64,000 nucleotides of DNA from a virus: positions 1-64,000 of IMG/VR virus record IMGVR_UViG_3300012685_000001. One strand, given 5' to 3'. Position numbers and translations under genes: made by a program. Below the pieces are notes generated by a model, which saw nothing but the letters and a program-made list of their open reading frames with translations, made no database searches and was not told where the DNA came from. Below are positions 52,065 to 57,425 of the stretch, in pieces (within the stretch, counting starts at the first letter, position 1; each line of letters starts with the position of its first letter).

Positions 52065-52140
52065 TGTACCTCCTATTTGTAGTACGTTATAAAGACAAAA
52101 ATAATCCCCTAAAGTGCACTTTCGTGGACCTAGGGGAGGA

Positions 52141-52262
52141 TTAAAAATAAGTTCCTAGAAAAAACGGTGTGAGGTATATAGGCGCCGTGCCTTAAGGGGA
52201 CTCGAACCCCATGGGTTTCATATCAATTGAAGTAACCCCGTACCTTCGCATCGGAACTAAAA
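52141..52262 (-). ncRNA. Y-RNA-like gene 3 (with T-arm)
   Basis: Outer stem AGTTCC/GGAACT, then GATGCGAAGGTACGGGG..., whose 5' strand (GAAGGTA, GTTACTTCAATTG) closely resembles the Ro-binding strand of animal Y1 RNA. Inner part has a tRNA T-arm (TGGGG, TTCGAGT, CCCCT) and a short AGGC/GCCT helix; no D-arm. The 3' side shows TTTTTTCTAG, shared with its two neighbours, and a terminal T-run. Confidence 0.65.
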
Positions 52263-52263
52263 A

Positions 52264-52343
52264 ATATACCCTAGAAAAAACGCCTACAGTGCTTTTTGAT
52301 TACCAATTAATTTGAAGTAACTGTTGGCTACGCATCGGGTAAA
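52264..52343 (-). ncRNA. Y-RNA-like gene 2 (short form)
   Basis: Outer stem TACCC/GGGTA. Second helix GCC-A-ACAGT pairs with ACTGT-A-GGC. Conserved GATGCGTAG and GTTACTTC on the 5' side and TTTTTTCTAG on the 3' side. The large loop lacks tRNA features, so this is a minimal Ro-binding type. Followed by a T-run. Confidence 0.6.
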
Positions 52344-52349
52344 GCTTAT

Positions 52350-52505
52350 TAAATTTTAAGACAACTAGAAAGAATCGATAAAAGTGCTTTATATACCGCT
52401 GCTCTGCCTCTGAGCTATCAACCATAGAATTGGCTGAGAAGGATTCGAACCTTCGTCACGCGGTTCCCTGTGAAGTAACTCTTATCTTCGCATCGCTGTC
52501 AAACT
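52350..52505 (-). ncRNA. Y-RNA-like gene 1 with permuted tRNA mimic
   Basis: Lower stem GACAG/TTGTC and GATAAGAG/CTTTTATC with conserved GATGCGAAG, GTTACTTC and TTTCTAG motifs. Between 52464 and 52395 lies a tRNA-like module in permuted order: ACCGC, T-arm (GAAGG, TTCGAAT, CCTTC), acceptor TCAGCCA closed by a 6-nt loop to TGGTTGA, D-arm (GCTC/GAGC), GCGGT. ACCGC/GCGGT takes the place of the anticodon stem. This is the known plan of YrlA-type bacterial Y RNAs. Confidence 0.7.
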
Positions 52506-52568
52506 TAATAGATCTAGGCTCGGTTTCGACGTATCGCAAGATACCCTTGACAGCGTTCAAGATCTAAG
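52506..52568 (-). ncRNA. leader hairpin ahead of Y-RNA-like genes
   Basis: CGCTGTCAA here is complementary to TTGACAGCG at the start of Y-like gene 1, and GTATC-TTGC-GATAC forms a hairpin between them. It may be a processing or alternative-folding element. I see no consensus promoter. Confidence 0.35.
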
Positions 52569-52640
52569 CTCCCCGAGCTGGATTCGAACCAACAACCGGT
52601 CGATTAACAGTCGACTGCTCTGCCGTTGAGCTATCGGGGA
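52569..52640 (-). tRNA. tRNA-Asn(GUU)
   Basis: Acceptor TCCCCGA/TCGGGGA, G73, stem GTCGA/TCGAC, loop CTGTTAA, canonical arms. Confidence 0.95.
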
Positions 52641-52676
52641 ATAAACTCTATCCACAAGGAATAGAGTGGGTTAAAG

Positions 52677-52747
52677 CATGAGCTAGAGGATTTGAACCCC
52701 TGATGGCGGTTTTGGAGACCGACGTGTTACCACTACACTAAGCTCAT
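52677..52747 (-). tRNA. tRNA-Trp(CCA)
   Basis: Acceptor ATGAGCT/AGCTCAT, G73, stem TCGGT/ACCGC, loop CTCCAAA. A stem-loop ACTCTAT/ATAGAGT separates it from tRNA-Asn. Confidence 0.9.
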
Positions 52748-52763
52748 ATAGCCCGAAGGCTTT

Positions 52764-52970
52764 TTACTTAATGGAATTAACTACACCCGTTAATCCATCA
52801 TTTACAGCACTAGGCAACTTAGGGAAATTCGATACTAGCAGAATTCCCAACATAGCACCAGCTACAATCTGTGCCAGCTTCCAACCCTGCTTAAGAATCA
52901 TAACCCAAATGAAAAGGCCCATAAGTCCAACAGTTCCCAGAAAAGCTAGCAATGCATGTACGATATCCAT
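52764..52970 (-). CDS. small two-helix membrane protein
   Basis: A 68-residue protein with hydrophobic helices at residues 5-25 and 32-48 and a polar tail. Size and topology fit a holin or a TrbC/pilin-like small membrane protein, but this is only a possibility. ATG with AGGGG upstream. Flanked by tRNA-Trp and tRNA-Leu. Confidence 0.55.
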   Translation of the reverse strand: MDIVHALLAFLGTVGLMGLFIWVMILKQGWKLAQIVAGAMLGILLVSNFPKLPSAVNDGLTGVVNSIK

Positions 52971-53045
52971 TTTTAACCCCTAGAAAGTTCTTGTCGTTCT
53001 CTCTTGTAGAGAAGCTTACTAAGAGTCTGTGGTACTTGTCAAGCG

Positions 53046-53119
53046 TACCCACGGGGAGACTCGAACTCCCAAGCTCCTGAGCCTAAATCAGACGGCTGTG
53101 CCAATTCGCCTACGCGGGC
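53046..53119 (-). tRNA. tRNA with UAG anticodon (Leu), short variable loop
   Basis: Acceptor GCCCGCG/CGTGGGT, A73, stem TCTGA/TCAGG, loop TTTAGGC. Variable region only about 5 nt, unlike typical bacterial Leu tRNAs. Confidence 0.8.
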
Positions 53120-53122
53120 ATA

Positions 53123-53190
53123 ACGACAGTTTTTCTGAAGCCCAACTTAATGGATGCTGTGCTCTTACTCTTCAGAGGGCAAACTGTCAA
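53123..53190 (-). ncRNA. long stem-loop spacer
   Basis: GACAGTTT..CTGAAG pairs with CTTCAG..AAACTGTC, two helices in line around a loop of about 30 nt. TTGACA at its 5' end, 17 nt before TAAGAG, could be a weak promoter. No reading frame. Confidence 0.4.
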
Positions 53191-53197
53191 CCTCACG

Positions 53198-53270
53198 TAG
53201 TCCTAGTCGGATTCGAACCGACGCTGTCTCGATTTTAAGTCGAGTGTCTCTTCCGCTGGACTATAGGACC
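53198..53270 (-). tRNA. tRNA with UAA anticodon (Leu), short variable loop
   Basis: Acceptor GGTCCTA/TAGGACT, A73, stem CTCGA/TCGAG, loop CTTAAAA, variable loop about 5 nt. Confidence 0.85.
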
Positions 53271-53276
53271 AAGATG

Positions 53277-53350
53277 TACTCCTGGTCGGACTTGAACCGA
53301 CACTAACATAGTTTTTGAAACTATGGCCTCTGCCTTTGGGCTACAGGAGC
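53277..53350 (-). tRNA. tRNA with CAA anticodon (Leu), short variable loop
   Basis: Acceptor GCTCCTG/CAGGAGT, A73, stem ATAGT/ACTAT, loop TTCAAAA, variable loop about 5 nt. Confidence 0.85.
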
Positions 53351-53428
53351 ATAAGTGACTGTCTGGATTCTCAATCCAGCGCCACTACACAGGTCTTTAG
53401 CGTTTAGTCGGATCATATCTTGGCTTTT

Positions 53429-53458
53429 ATTGTACCCCGGAAGTACCTTCCAAGTCAA
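53429..53458 (-). promoter_or_regulatory. promoter with operator-like palindrome
   Basis: TTGACT (53458-53453), 18 nt, TACAAT (53434-53429). The spacer contains the perfect inverted repeat GGAAG-GTA-CTTCC. Faces the Leu tRNAs. Confidence 0.5.
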
Positions 53459-53494
53459 GACGACCGTGCCAGGAGTTACTGTGCAGAACCTAAG

Positions 53495-53566
53495 AGCCCC
53501 TTCCCGGATTCGAACCGAGCACTTGGCTTTACAAGAGCCGCGCTTTTCCTACTAAGCTAAAGGGGC
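53495..53566 (-). tRNA. tRNA-Thr(UGU)
   Basis: Acceptor GCCCCTT/AAGGGGC, U73, stem GGCT/AGCC, loop CTTGTAA. Its 5' end is at the predicted transcription start of the promoter at 53574. Confidence 0.9.
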
Positions 53567-53573
53567 AAGAGCC

Positions 53574-53602
53574 ATTGTACTAGCCCAATGGCAGGCTGTC
53601 AA
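53574..53602 (-). promoter_or_regulatory. consensus promoter for tRNA-Thr
   Basis: TTGACA (53602-53597), 17 nt, TACAAT (53579-53574). Begins right at the stop codon of the upstream gene. Confidence 0.7.
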
Positions 53603-53603
53603 A

Positions 53604-53918
53604 TTATGCTGTTCCAGTAGCCTTTACCACAAAGTCAACAGTATCGTTGATTGTGGCCTGGTTTGGAAGAGCGAAAATAGAAGCGTTGTTCACATAAATT
53701 GTCCATAGGACAGAAGTATTGGTAACAGGATTACCCGCACTATCAGTTCCAGGTGGAACATCAGCGGCTACGATCTTCTTAACTGTAGAAGGAAAAGAAG
53801 CACCACCAGTTGTAGGAACTGGGAACACATAAGCATGTCCATCAGCACATACAATAGCACGAACCTGATCATTCACAGCAAGAGCATCAGCCTTGACAAT
53901 CGTATAAGTAAAAGCCAT
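53604..53918 (-). CDS. hypothetical beta-rich protein
   Basis: A 104-residue protein, Ala/Val/Thr-rich with a virion-protein-like composition. ATG at 53918; AAAGG upstream. A TATACT box lies about 55 nt upstream without a clear -35. Function unknown. Confidence 0.55.
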   Translation of the reverse strand: MAFTYTIVKADALAVNDQVRAIVCADGHAYVFPVPTTGGASFPSTVKKIVAADVPPGTDSAGNPVTNTSVLWTIYVNNASIFALPNQATINDTVDFVVKATGTA

Positions 53919-53994
53919 TTGTTAAACCTTTCTAGAAAGAATCACTAAGTGATCGCTATAGCTCTTTTAGTATATAGCATTTCTTTCTGAAACG

Positions 53995-54066
53995 TACTCC
54001 CAGAGGGAATTGAACCCTCTCCTAGGGCTTGAAAGACCCTGATACTAACCAATATACGATGGGAGC
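53995..54066 (-). tRNA. tRNA-Glu(UUC)
   Basis: Acceptor GCTCCCA/TGGGAGT, A73, stem AGGGT/GCCCT, loop CTTTCAA. Confidence 0.9.
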
Positions 54067-54069
54067 ATA

Positions 54070-54134
54070 ACTATTGGTACTGGTAGGGCTTGCCAGTTTC
54101 GAACCTGAGCCTTTATTTCAGAATATCCAATAGT
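54070..54134 (-). ncRNA. tRNA-like mini-element with T-arm only
   Basis: An 8-bp closing helix (ACTATTGG/CCAATAGT) encloses GGCTCAG-GTTCGAAA-CTGGC..AGCC, a T-arm-like hairpin. No D-arm or anticodon arm. 65 nt long. Confidence 0.4.
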
Positions 54135-54170
54135 ATCCGAGTCTAGTCCCACACATACTTCCTCGGTTTG

Positions 54171-54265
54171 CAGCATCTGACAGGCAGCCTATCTCTATTT
54201 TGGCTAGCAGTCTGTAGGAACCGATAGTCCCCCAGCGTCTTTGAGACCTGTCAGGTGTGATGCTG
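54171..54265 (-). ncRNA. long-stem spacer RNA
   Basis: CAGCATC and TGACAGG (with a 5-nt bulge between) pair with CCTGTCA-GATGCTG, 14 bp in all, around about 60 nt. No gene in the gap between the two tRNA-Glu genes. Confidence 0.45.
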
Positions 54266-54266
54266 G

Positions 54267-54337
54267 TATCCCTACAGGGACTTGAACCCTGTCTAGAAGC
54301 TTGAGAAGCTTCCGTACTACCTATATACGATAGGGAC
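54267..54337 (-). tRNA. tRNA-Glu(CUC)
   Basis: Acceptor GTCCCTA/TAGGGAT, A73, stem GAAGC/GCTTC, loop TTCTCAA. Shares the D-arm with tRNA-Glu(UUC), suggesting duplication. Confidence 0.9.
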
Positions 54338-54519
54338 ATTAAATGGCTGGTGGTCTCATCCCTTGTGACTACTTAGTTCCGCCACAAACTAAGGTTACTC
54401 CCACCTGGCGGCACCTGCCCTGTCTCTCGCCGCTTCTCAACACGGACAACCATCGGATGGATGATAATTGCCAGCACTCCTCGTCTTCCTTGTGGGAAGA
54501 ACTGTCCATCACGTGCACG
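54338..54519 (-). ncRNA. structured 180-nt spacer
   Basis: No convincing gene. Contains CTTAGTT/AACTAAG (54393-54372) and CCGCCA/TGGCGG (54411-54379), which interleave. It also has hairpins TCTTCC/GGAAGA near 54490. The two interleaved helices could be a pseudoknot or alternative hairpins. Confidence 0.4.
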
Positions 54520-54591
54520 CGCCCCATACGGGAATTGAACCCGCCGATTCAAGCGTGACAAGCTTGTGACCACCCAGCAGTCTCATGGGGC
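54520..54591 (-). tRNA. tRNA-Asp(GUC)
   Basis: Acceptor GCCCCAT/ATGGGGC, G73, stem CAAGC/GCTTG, loop TTGTCAC. Confidence 0.9.
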
Positions 54592-54624
54592 AACAAAGTG
54601 CCCTTTAAGGTAGGACACAAACCT

Positions 54625-54927
54625 TTACTTCTTTAAATCTGTCTCAGGCCACGATAATATCGCCCTTTGCTCAACAACCGTACCATGGTTAACTACAGCT
54701 CGGGAAATATCTGAATAATCTTCGCCATACCGCAGAATTATCAAGTAGTTGTTGGGATAAAGCTTAGCAACCTCTTCCAGATCTGTCAACCAGGCATACC
54801 ATTTGGAAGCTGACAGAGTTATATTTTCCTGCCACTCATCCCACTTGTAGCCAGAAGCACCATTGAGAACATCAGCTACAAAAGGTATATCTGTTCCATC
54901 TACTTCAAAATTTGAGTAATAACCCAT
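54625..54927 (-). CDS. hypothetical protein
   Basis: A 100-residue protein starting MGYYSNFEVDGTDI, aromatic- and acidic-rich, with the two-layer alpha/beta look of small phage proteins of unknown function. ATG with AGGAG upstream; between tRNA-Asp and tRNA-Gln. Confidence 0.6.
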   Translation of the reverse strand: MGYYSNFEVDGTDIPFVADVLNGASGYKWDEWQENITLSASKWYAWLTDLEEVAKLYPNNYLIILRYGEDYSDISRAVVNHGTVVEQRAILSWPETDLKK

Positions 54928-54944
54928 ATTTATCTCCTAACGCG

Positions 54945-55016
54945 CTGGAGTACTAGGATTCGAACCTAGACTGTCCTGATCCAAAGTCAGGTGGGCTGCC
55001 GTTACCCCATACTCCA
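54945..55016 (-). tRNA. tRNA-Gln(UUG)
   Basis: Acceptor TGGAGTA/TACTCCA, G73, actinobacterial-type D-arm (TGGGGTAACGGCAGC), stem CCTGA/TCAGG, loop CTTTGGA. Confidence 0.9.
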
Positions 55017-55190
55017 AAGTGGTCCCTCGTGAGTGCCTTACCAAGATAATAGTCTTGACGCACTGCTTTTCAGTATCTTCCCGGCACTTTCCCACACCTT
55101 TACCATGGTTATTACATGTGTTCCAGATTCGTTCTTTTCCCAATTCTGTACGAGCGTTTAACAACTCTACCTGCCAAAAGATAGAGTAAA
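55017..55190 (-). other. structured spacer
   Basis: Contains a two-part helix GTGCC..AAGATA / TATCTT..GGCAC around an ACTG-AAAAG-CAGT hairpin (about 55035-55090), and CTCTATC/GGTAGAG near 55170-55190. No gene supported by a ribosome site. Confidence 0.4.
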
Positions 55191-55196
55191 TGGTTG

Positions 55197-55313
55197 GACG
55201 TAGCTTGGCTTATCCCCAAGTTTCGACCTTGTCTTCATTTGCAACTTATCTAGAAAACGGCAAACTATCATCCGGCTTATCCTTGCTCTTGTGCACTGAG
55301 CTTTGGCGTCCAG
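55197..55313 (-). ncRNA. tRNA-like spacer element with expanded centre
   Basis: Ends GGACG/CGTCC pair. A D-arm-like GCTC/GAGC follows the 5' end and a T-arm-like CAAG-GTCGAAA-CTTG precedes the 3' end, with about 45 nt between. Contains GTTTTCTAG, like the 3' motif of the Y-like genes. May be a decayed tRNA or a Y-like RNA. Confidence 0.35.
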
Positions 55314-55384
55314 CTCCCCGACCTAGATTCGAACTAAGTCTAACGGTGTCAGAGACCGTTGTGCTGCCGTTACACCATCGGGGA
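55314..55384 (-). tRNA. tRNA-Gln(CUG)
   Basis: Acceptor TCCCCGA/TCGGGGA, G73, stem ACGGT/ACCGT, loop CTCTGAC. Confidence 0.9.
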
Positions 55385-55489
55385 ATAAACTAGGTGCGGA
55401 TTATAAATACCTTTATCGCTCCAGAAGAGCAGTTGGTCCCTAGCAACCAAAAATAGTGCCCTGCTATTACTAGCTGTTTATGGGCTAAG

Positions 55490-55562
55490 AGCGGTATGCC
55501 AGATTCGAACTGGCTCTTATAGTTTGGAAGACTATCGTGCTGCCGTTGAACACTAATACCGC
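55490..55562 (-). tRNA. tRNA-Gly(UCC)
   Basis: Acceptor GCGGTAT/ATACCGC, U73, stem ATAGT/ACTAT, loop CTTCCAA. The 105-nt spacer before tRNA-Gln(CUG) has hairpins (GGTTG/CCAACT, GCTC/GGAGC) and no gene. Confidence 0.9.
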
Positions 55563-55625
55563 ATTGTATGGATTTTTATTGACCGTGCTTCCCCGCAGGG
55601 GCTAGACTTCCATGTCGTATGACCT

Positions 55626-55654
55626 ACCATACTTCAGACACACTAGGTCGTCAA
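55626..55654 (-). promoter_or_regulatory. promoter for tRNA-Gly and downstream array
   Basis: TTGACG (55654-55649), 17 nt, TATGGT (55631-55626). GACCTA/TAGGTC inverted repeat spans the spacer and -10. Confidence 0.45.
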
Positions 55655-55669
55655 ACTGATCGAATTGGG

Positions 55670-55743
55670 AGCGCAGGTGGGAGTCAAACCCTACTACTTT
55701 CCAGGTTATGAGCCTGGTGAGACATCGTTTCTCTATCCGCGCA
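55670..55743 (-). tRNA. tRNA-Met-type (CAU)
   Basis: Acceptor core GCGCGG/CTGCGC with an unpaired 1-72 position, stem CCAGG/CCTGG, loop CTCATAA. T-loop is TTTGACT and the T-stem is only 3 bp. The mismatch at 1-72 recalls initiators, but the three G-C anticodon-stem pairs are absent. It could also be tRNA-Ile(CAU). Confidence 0.75.
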
Positions 55744-55744
55744 G

Positions 55745-55816
55745 TGGTTATGAAGGGACTCGAACCCTCGCGTACCGGGATATGAATCCGGCGCTCTGCC
55801 TCTGAGCTACATAACC
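55745..55816 (-). tRNA. tRNA-Met(CAU)
   Basis: Acceptor GGTTATG/CATAACC, A73, stem CCGGA/CCCGG, loop TTCATAT; canonical elongator-like arms. Could be tRNA-Ile(CAU) if lysidine-modified. Confidence 0.85.
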
Positions 55817-55870
55817 ATAATCATGGTTTTTTATTGTGTTCCGCTACGGGATAACCATAAACCCGTAAAG

Positions 55871-55941
55871 TGGCCCCCACCGGACTTGAACCGATATTCA
55901 GCGGGCTTCAACCGCTTGTATTTCCTTTATACGAAAGAGCC
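55871..55941 (-). tRNA. tRNA-Phe(GAA)
   Basis: Acceptor GGCTCTT/GGGGGCC with several G-U pairs, A73, stem AGCGG/CCGCT, loop TTGAAGC. Confidence 0.85.
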
Positions 55942-55946
55942 ATAAT

Positions 55947-56016
55947 GAGTTATTACCTGGTATTGAACATCATATCTATTATTTATTATGAGGATGTATA
56001 TACGTGCTGATAACTC
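55947..56016 (-). ncRNA. spacer stem-loop
   Basis: TGAGTTAT/ATAACTCA (8 bp) with an inner ACATC/GATGT helix, AT-rich loop. No gene. May be processed with the tRNA transcript. Confidence 0.35.
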
Positions 56017-56020
56017 AAAG

Positions 56021-56092
56021 TCGGATGCCTCAGAGTCGAACTGAGTTTATCTTGGTCCCAAACCAAGCGGATTACCGTCTTCCTCGCACCCG
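56021..56092 (-). tRNA. tRNA-Pro(UGG)
   Basis: Acceptor CGGGTGC/GCATCCG, A73, stem CTTGG/CCAAG, loop TTTGGGA. First tRNA transcribed from the promoter at 56159. Confidence 0.9.
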
Positions 56093-56158
56093 AGAACTCC
56101 TAAAGATTGGATCCATTAACGAAAGAGATCTCTAGGAGCTTTTTAAGGAGGCTATGCC

Positions 56159-56187
56159 ATTATAACATGTGGTCCAACAGCTCACAA
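56159..56187 (-). promoter_or_regulatory. extended -10 promoter at head of tRNA array
   Basis: TTGTGA (56187-56182), 17 nt ending in TGT, TATAAT (56164-56159). The perfect -10 with TGn extension makes this the strongest tRNA-array promoter. Transcription would start near 56152. Confidence 0.7.
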
Positions 56188-56275
56188 GTCCCGAAGCTTG
56201 ATGCCATTCTTGACATGATCTCTGCAAACCTTGATCTCTTTACCGTTATGGTACAAGATTACCGCAACTGGAGTC

Positions 56276-56515
56276 TTATTGCAACGGGTCATCCAACAGC
56301 GGTTCTGTATTCCCGTCATCTGTTTTCTCCACGACTAGTTCTATCACATCATTACTCATTACCGCAACTGTGATATATCCAGGTTCCGATGTTGTATCCA
56401 ACACTAATCTAGTGGGAAGCATATTGTCAAGCAGATCTTGAGAAATTGTCCAGGAGCCCCCGAAGTTATGGACAGCCAGAGCTAAGAACCTAGCAAGGTC
56501 TTGTTCAAGAGTCAA
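56276..56515 (-). CDS. hypothetical protein
   Basis: A 79-residue acidic protein (ARFLALAVHNFGG, ITVAVMSND). TTG start inside the end of the upstream gene. Unknown function. Precedes the tRNA-array promoter. Confidence 0.5.
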   Translation of the reverse strand: MTLEQDLARFLALAVHNFGGSWTISQDLLDNMLPTRLVLDTTSEPGYITVAVMSNDVIELVVEKTDDGNTEPLLDDPLQ

Positions 56516-56744
56516 GATGTTCTCTATTCTTCAGATCATTGAGAAGAGAAATCTTTTCATCAGTAATTCTTTTAATAGTATCTTTCAGATAAGTTACTGA
56601 CTCTTCCAGATCAGAAACATATTCTTGAGCACCAGAAGAAGCCAGAGAAACTAGCTTATCCAGTACTCTTCTGTCTTGTTCTGTTTCTGAATCAAGAATC
56701 TCTGTTAGAGAGAAATAAATAGAATCATATAGTTCTTGATTCAT
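56505..56744 (-). CDS. hypothetical coiled-coil protein
   Basis: A 79-residue acidic helical protein with a heptad pattern over residues 42-75. ATG with GAGGAGG 9 nt upstream, overlapping the RHH gene by 20 nt. Could be a partner of the RHH regulator. Confidence 0.55.
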   Translation of the reverse strand: MNQELYDSIYFSLTEILDSETEQDRRVLDKLVSLASSGAQEYVSDLEESVTYLKDTIKRITDEKISLLNDLKNREHLDS

Positions 56745-56937
56745 AAGAATCAGCCTCCTCTATTCTTTTTTCCATTTCTCTCTGATTATTAAGATTGTCA
56801 ACCAAAGATTCAAGAACCTTACGAATATAGACTGTAATCCCTAATTCTTGGTAATCAGCTTGTTCCTTCAATATTTCTAATGTTTCCTTCTTTAATCTTA
56901 AGCTTCTGGAAACCATAGCCTTACTATCTTTGGTCAT
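56725..56937 (-). CDS. ribbon-helix-helix DNA-binding protein
   Basis: A 70-residue protein: MVSRSLRLKKETLEILKEQADYQ forms the RHH ribbon and first helix, and TVYIRKVLESLVDNL the second. RHH proteins bind operator DNA as dimers. ATG at 56937 with AGGGAAG upstream lies downstream of a consensus promoter. A palindrome (TGGTTG-A-CAACCA) at the facing promoter is a candidate operator. Confidence 0.7.
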   Translation of the reverse strand: MTKDSKAMVSRSLRLKKETLEILKEQADYQELGITVYIRKVLESLVDNLNNQREMEKRIEEADSYESRTI

Positions 56938-56984
56938 ATATTCTTCTTCCCTATATTCTTGGTATCTCTTCTTTATAGAGAGTA

Positions 56985-57012
56985 AGTATACAGGTTGTAG
57001 TACATATGTCAA
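56985..57012 (-). promoter_or_regulatory. promoter of RHH operon
   Basis: TTGACA (57012-57007), 16 nt, TATACT (56990-56985). Divergent to the plus-strand promoter at 57068. Confidence 0.7.
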
Positions 57013-57065
57013 TCTCTGGTTGGATCTTCATATTCAAGCTTGGGAGTGAAACGACCAAGCTATAT

Positions 57066-57096
57066 GGTTGACAACCACTGTTTTTAGAGATAGATA
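57066..57096 (+). promoter_or_regulatory. plus-strand promoter with operator-like palindrome
   Basis: TTGACA (57068-57073), 17 nt, TAGATA (57091-57096). The -35 box is centred in the palindrome TGGTTG-A-CAACCA. Downstream lie a GTAGTG/CACTAC repeat and two direct copies of GAAACTGGT (near 57189 and 57218). Confidence 0.55.
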
Positions 57097-57254
57097 TAAA
57101 GACTCTTAAGTACTTAACTGCTTTTCGATCGGTAGTGCTTCGATCATACACTACGGTTCCAAAGAATTCAACCTGTTGTGGTTCATACCTGAAACTGGTA
57201 GAGTATTTCCTATGGGGAAACTGGTGGGGGTACTACTAGTACAGAGGTTTTAAT

Positions 57255-57413
57255 ATGAAGTTCAAAGATATGGACATTGGTAAAGAAGGTCCCTGCATGG
57301 TACCTGGCCACAAGAAAAGTCATGTACTGACTCTGGCTTGCTGGTCAGAAATGCGCAGATTCCTTTTCGACCATAGTTTTCAGGATTTTCTGGAAAAAGT
57401 AGAGAACAAGTAG
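57255..57413 (+). CDS. hypothetical small protein (52 aa)
   Basis: A 52-residue protein with MVPGHKKSHVLTLACW in the N-terminal half and an amphipathic C-terminal helix. ATG after AGAGG. First gene of the plus-strand operon; unknown function. Confidence 0.5.
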   Translation: MKFKDMDIGKEGPCMVPGHKKSHVLTLACWSEMRRFLFDHSFQDFLEKVENK

Positions 57414-57425
57414 AAAGAGAAAATT

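Noticed and set aside
53355-53555. Plus-strand frame over tRNA-Thr
   Set aside because: Antisense to a tRNA and a promoter; no start signal.
54373-54573. 66-codon minus-strand frame
   Set aside because: Overlaps the tRNA-Asp gene and strong RNA helices; no ribosome site.
54937-55164. 75-codon minus-strand frame with several Cys
   Set aside because: It runs through the complete tRNA-Gln(UUG) gene and starts at a TTG with weak support.
44991-56092. CRISPR array
   Set aside because: The repeated GGATTCGAACC-like strings are T-arms of tRNA genes on the minus strand, with unequal spacing and different flanks.
56107-56373. 88-codon plus-strand frame over the tRNA-array promoter
   Set aside because: It overlaps a strong minus-strand promoter and the end of a minus-strand gene. 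The AAGGAGG there leads only to a three-codon frame (ATG CCA TTA TAA).
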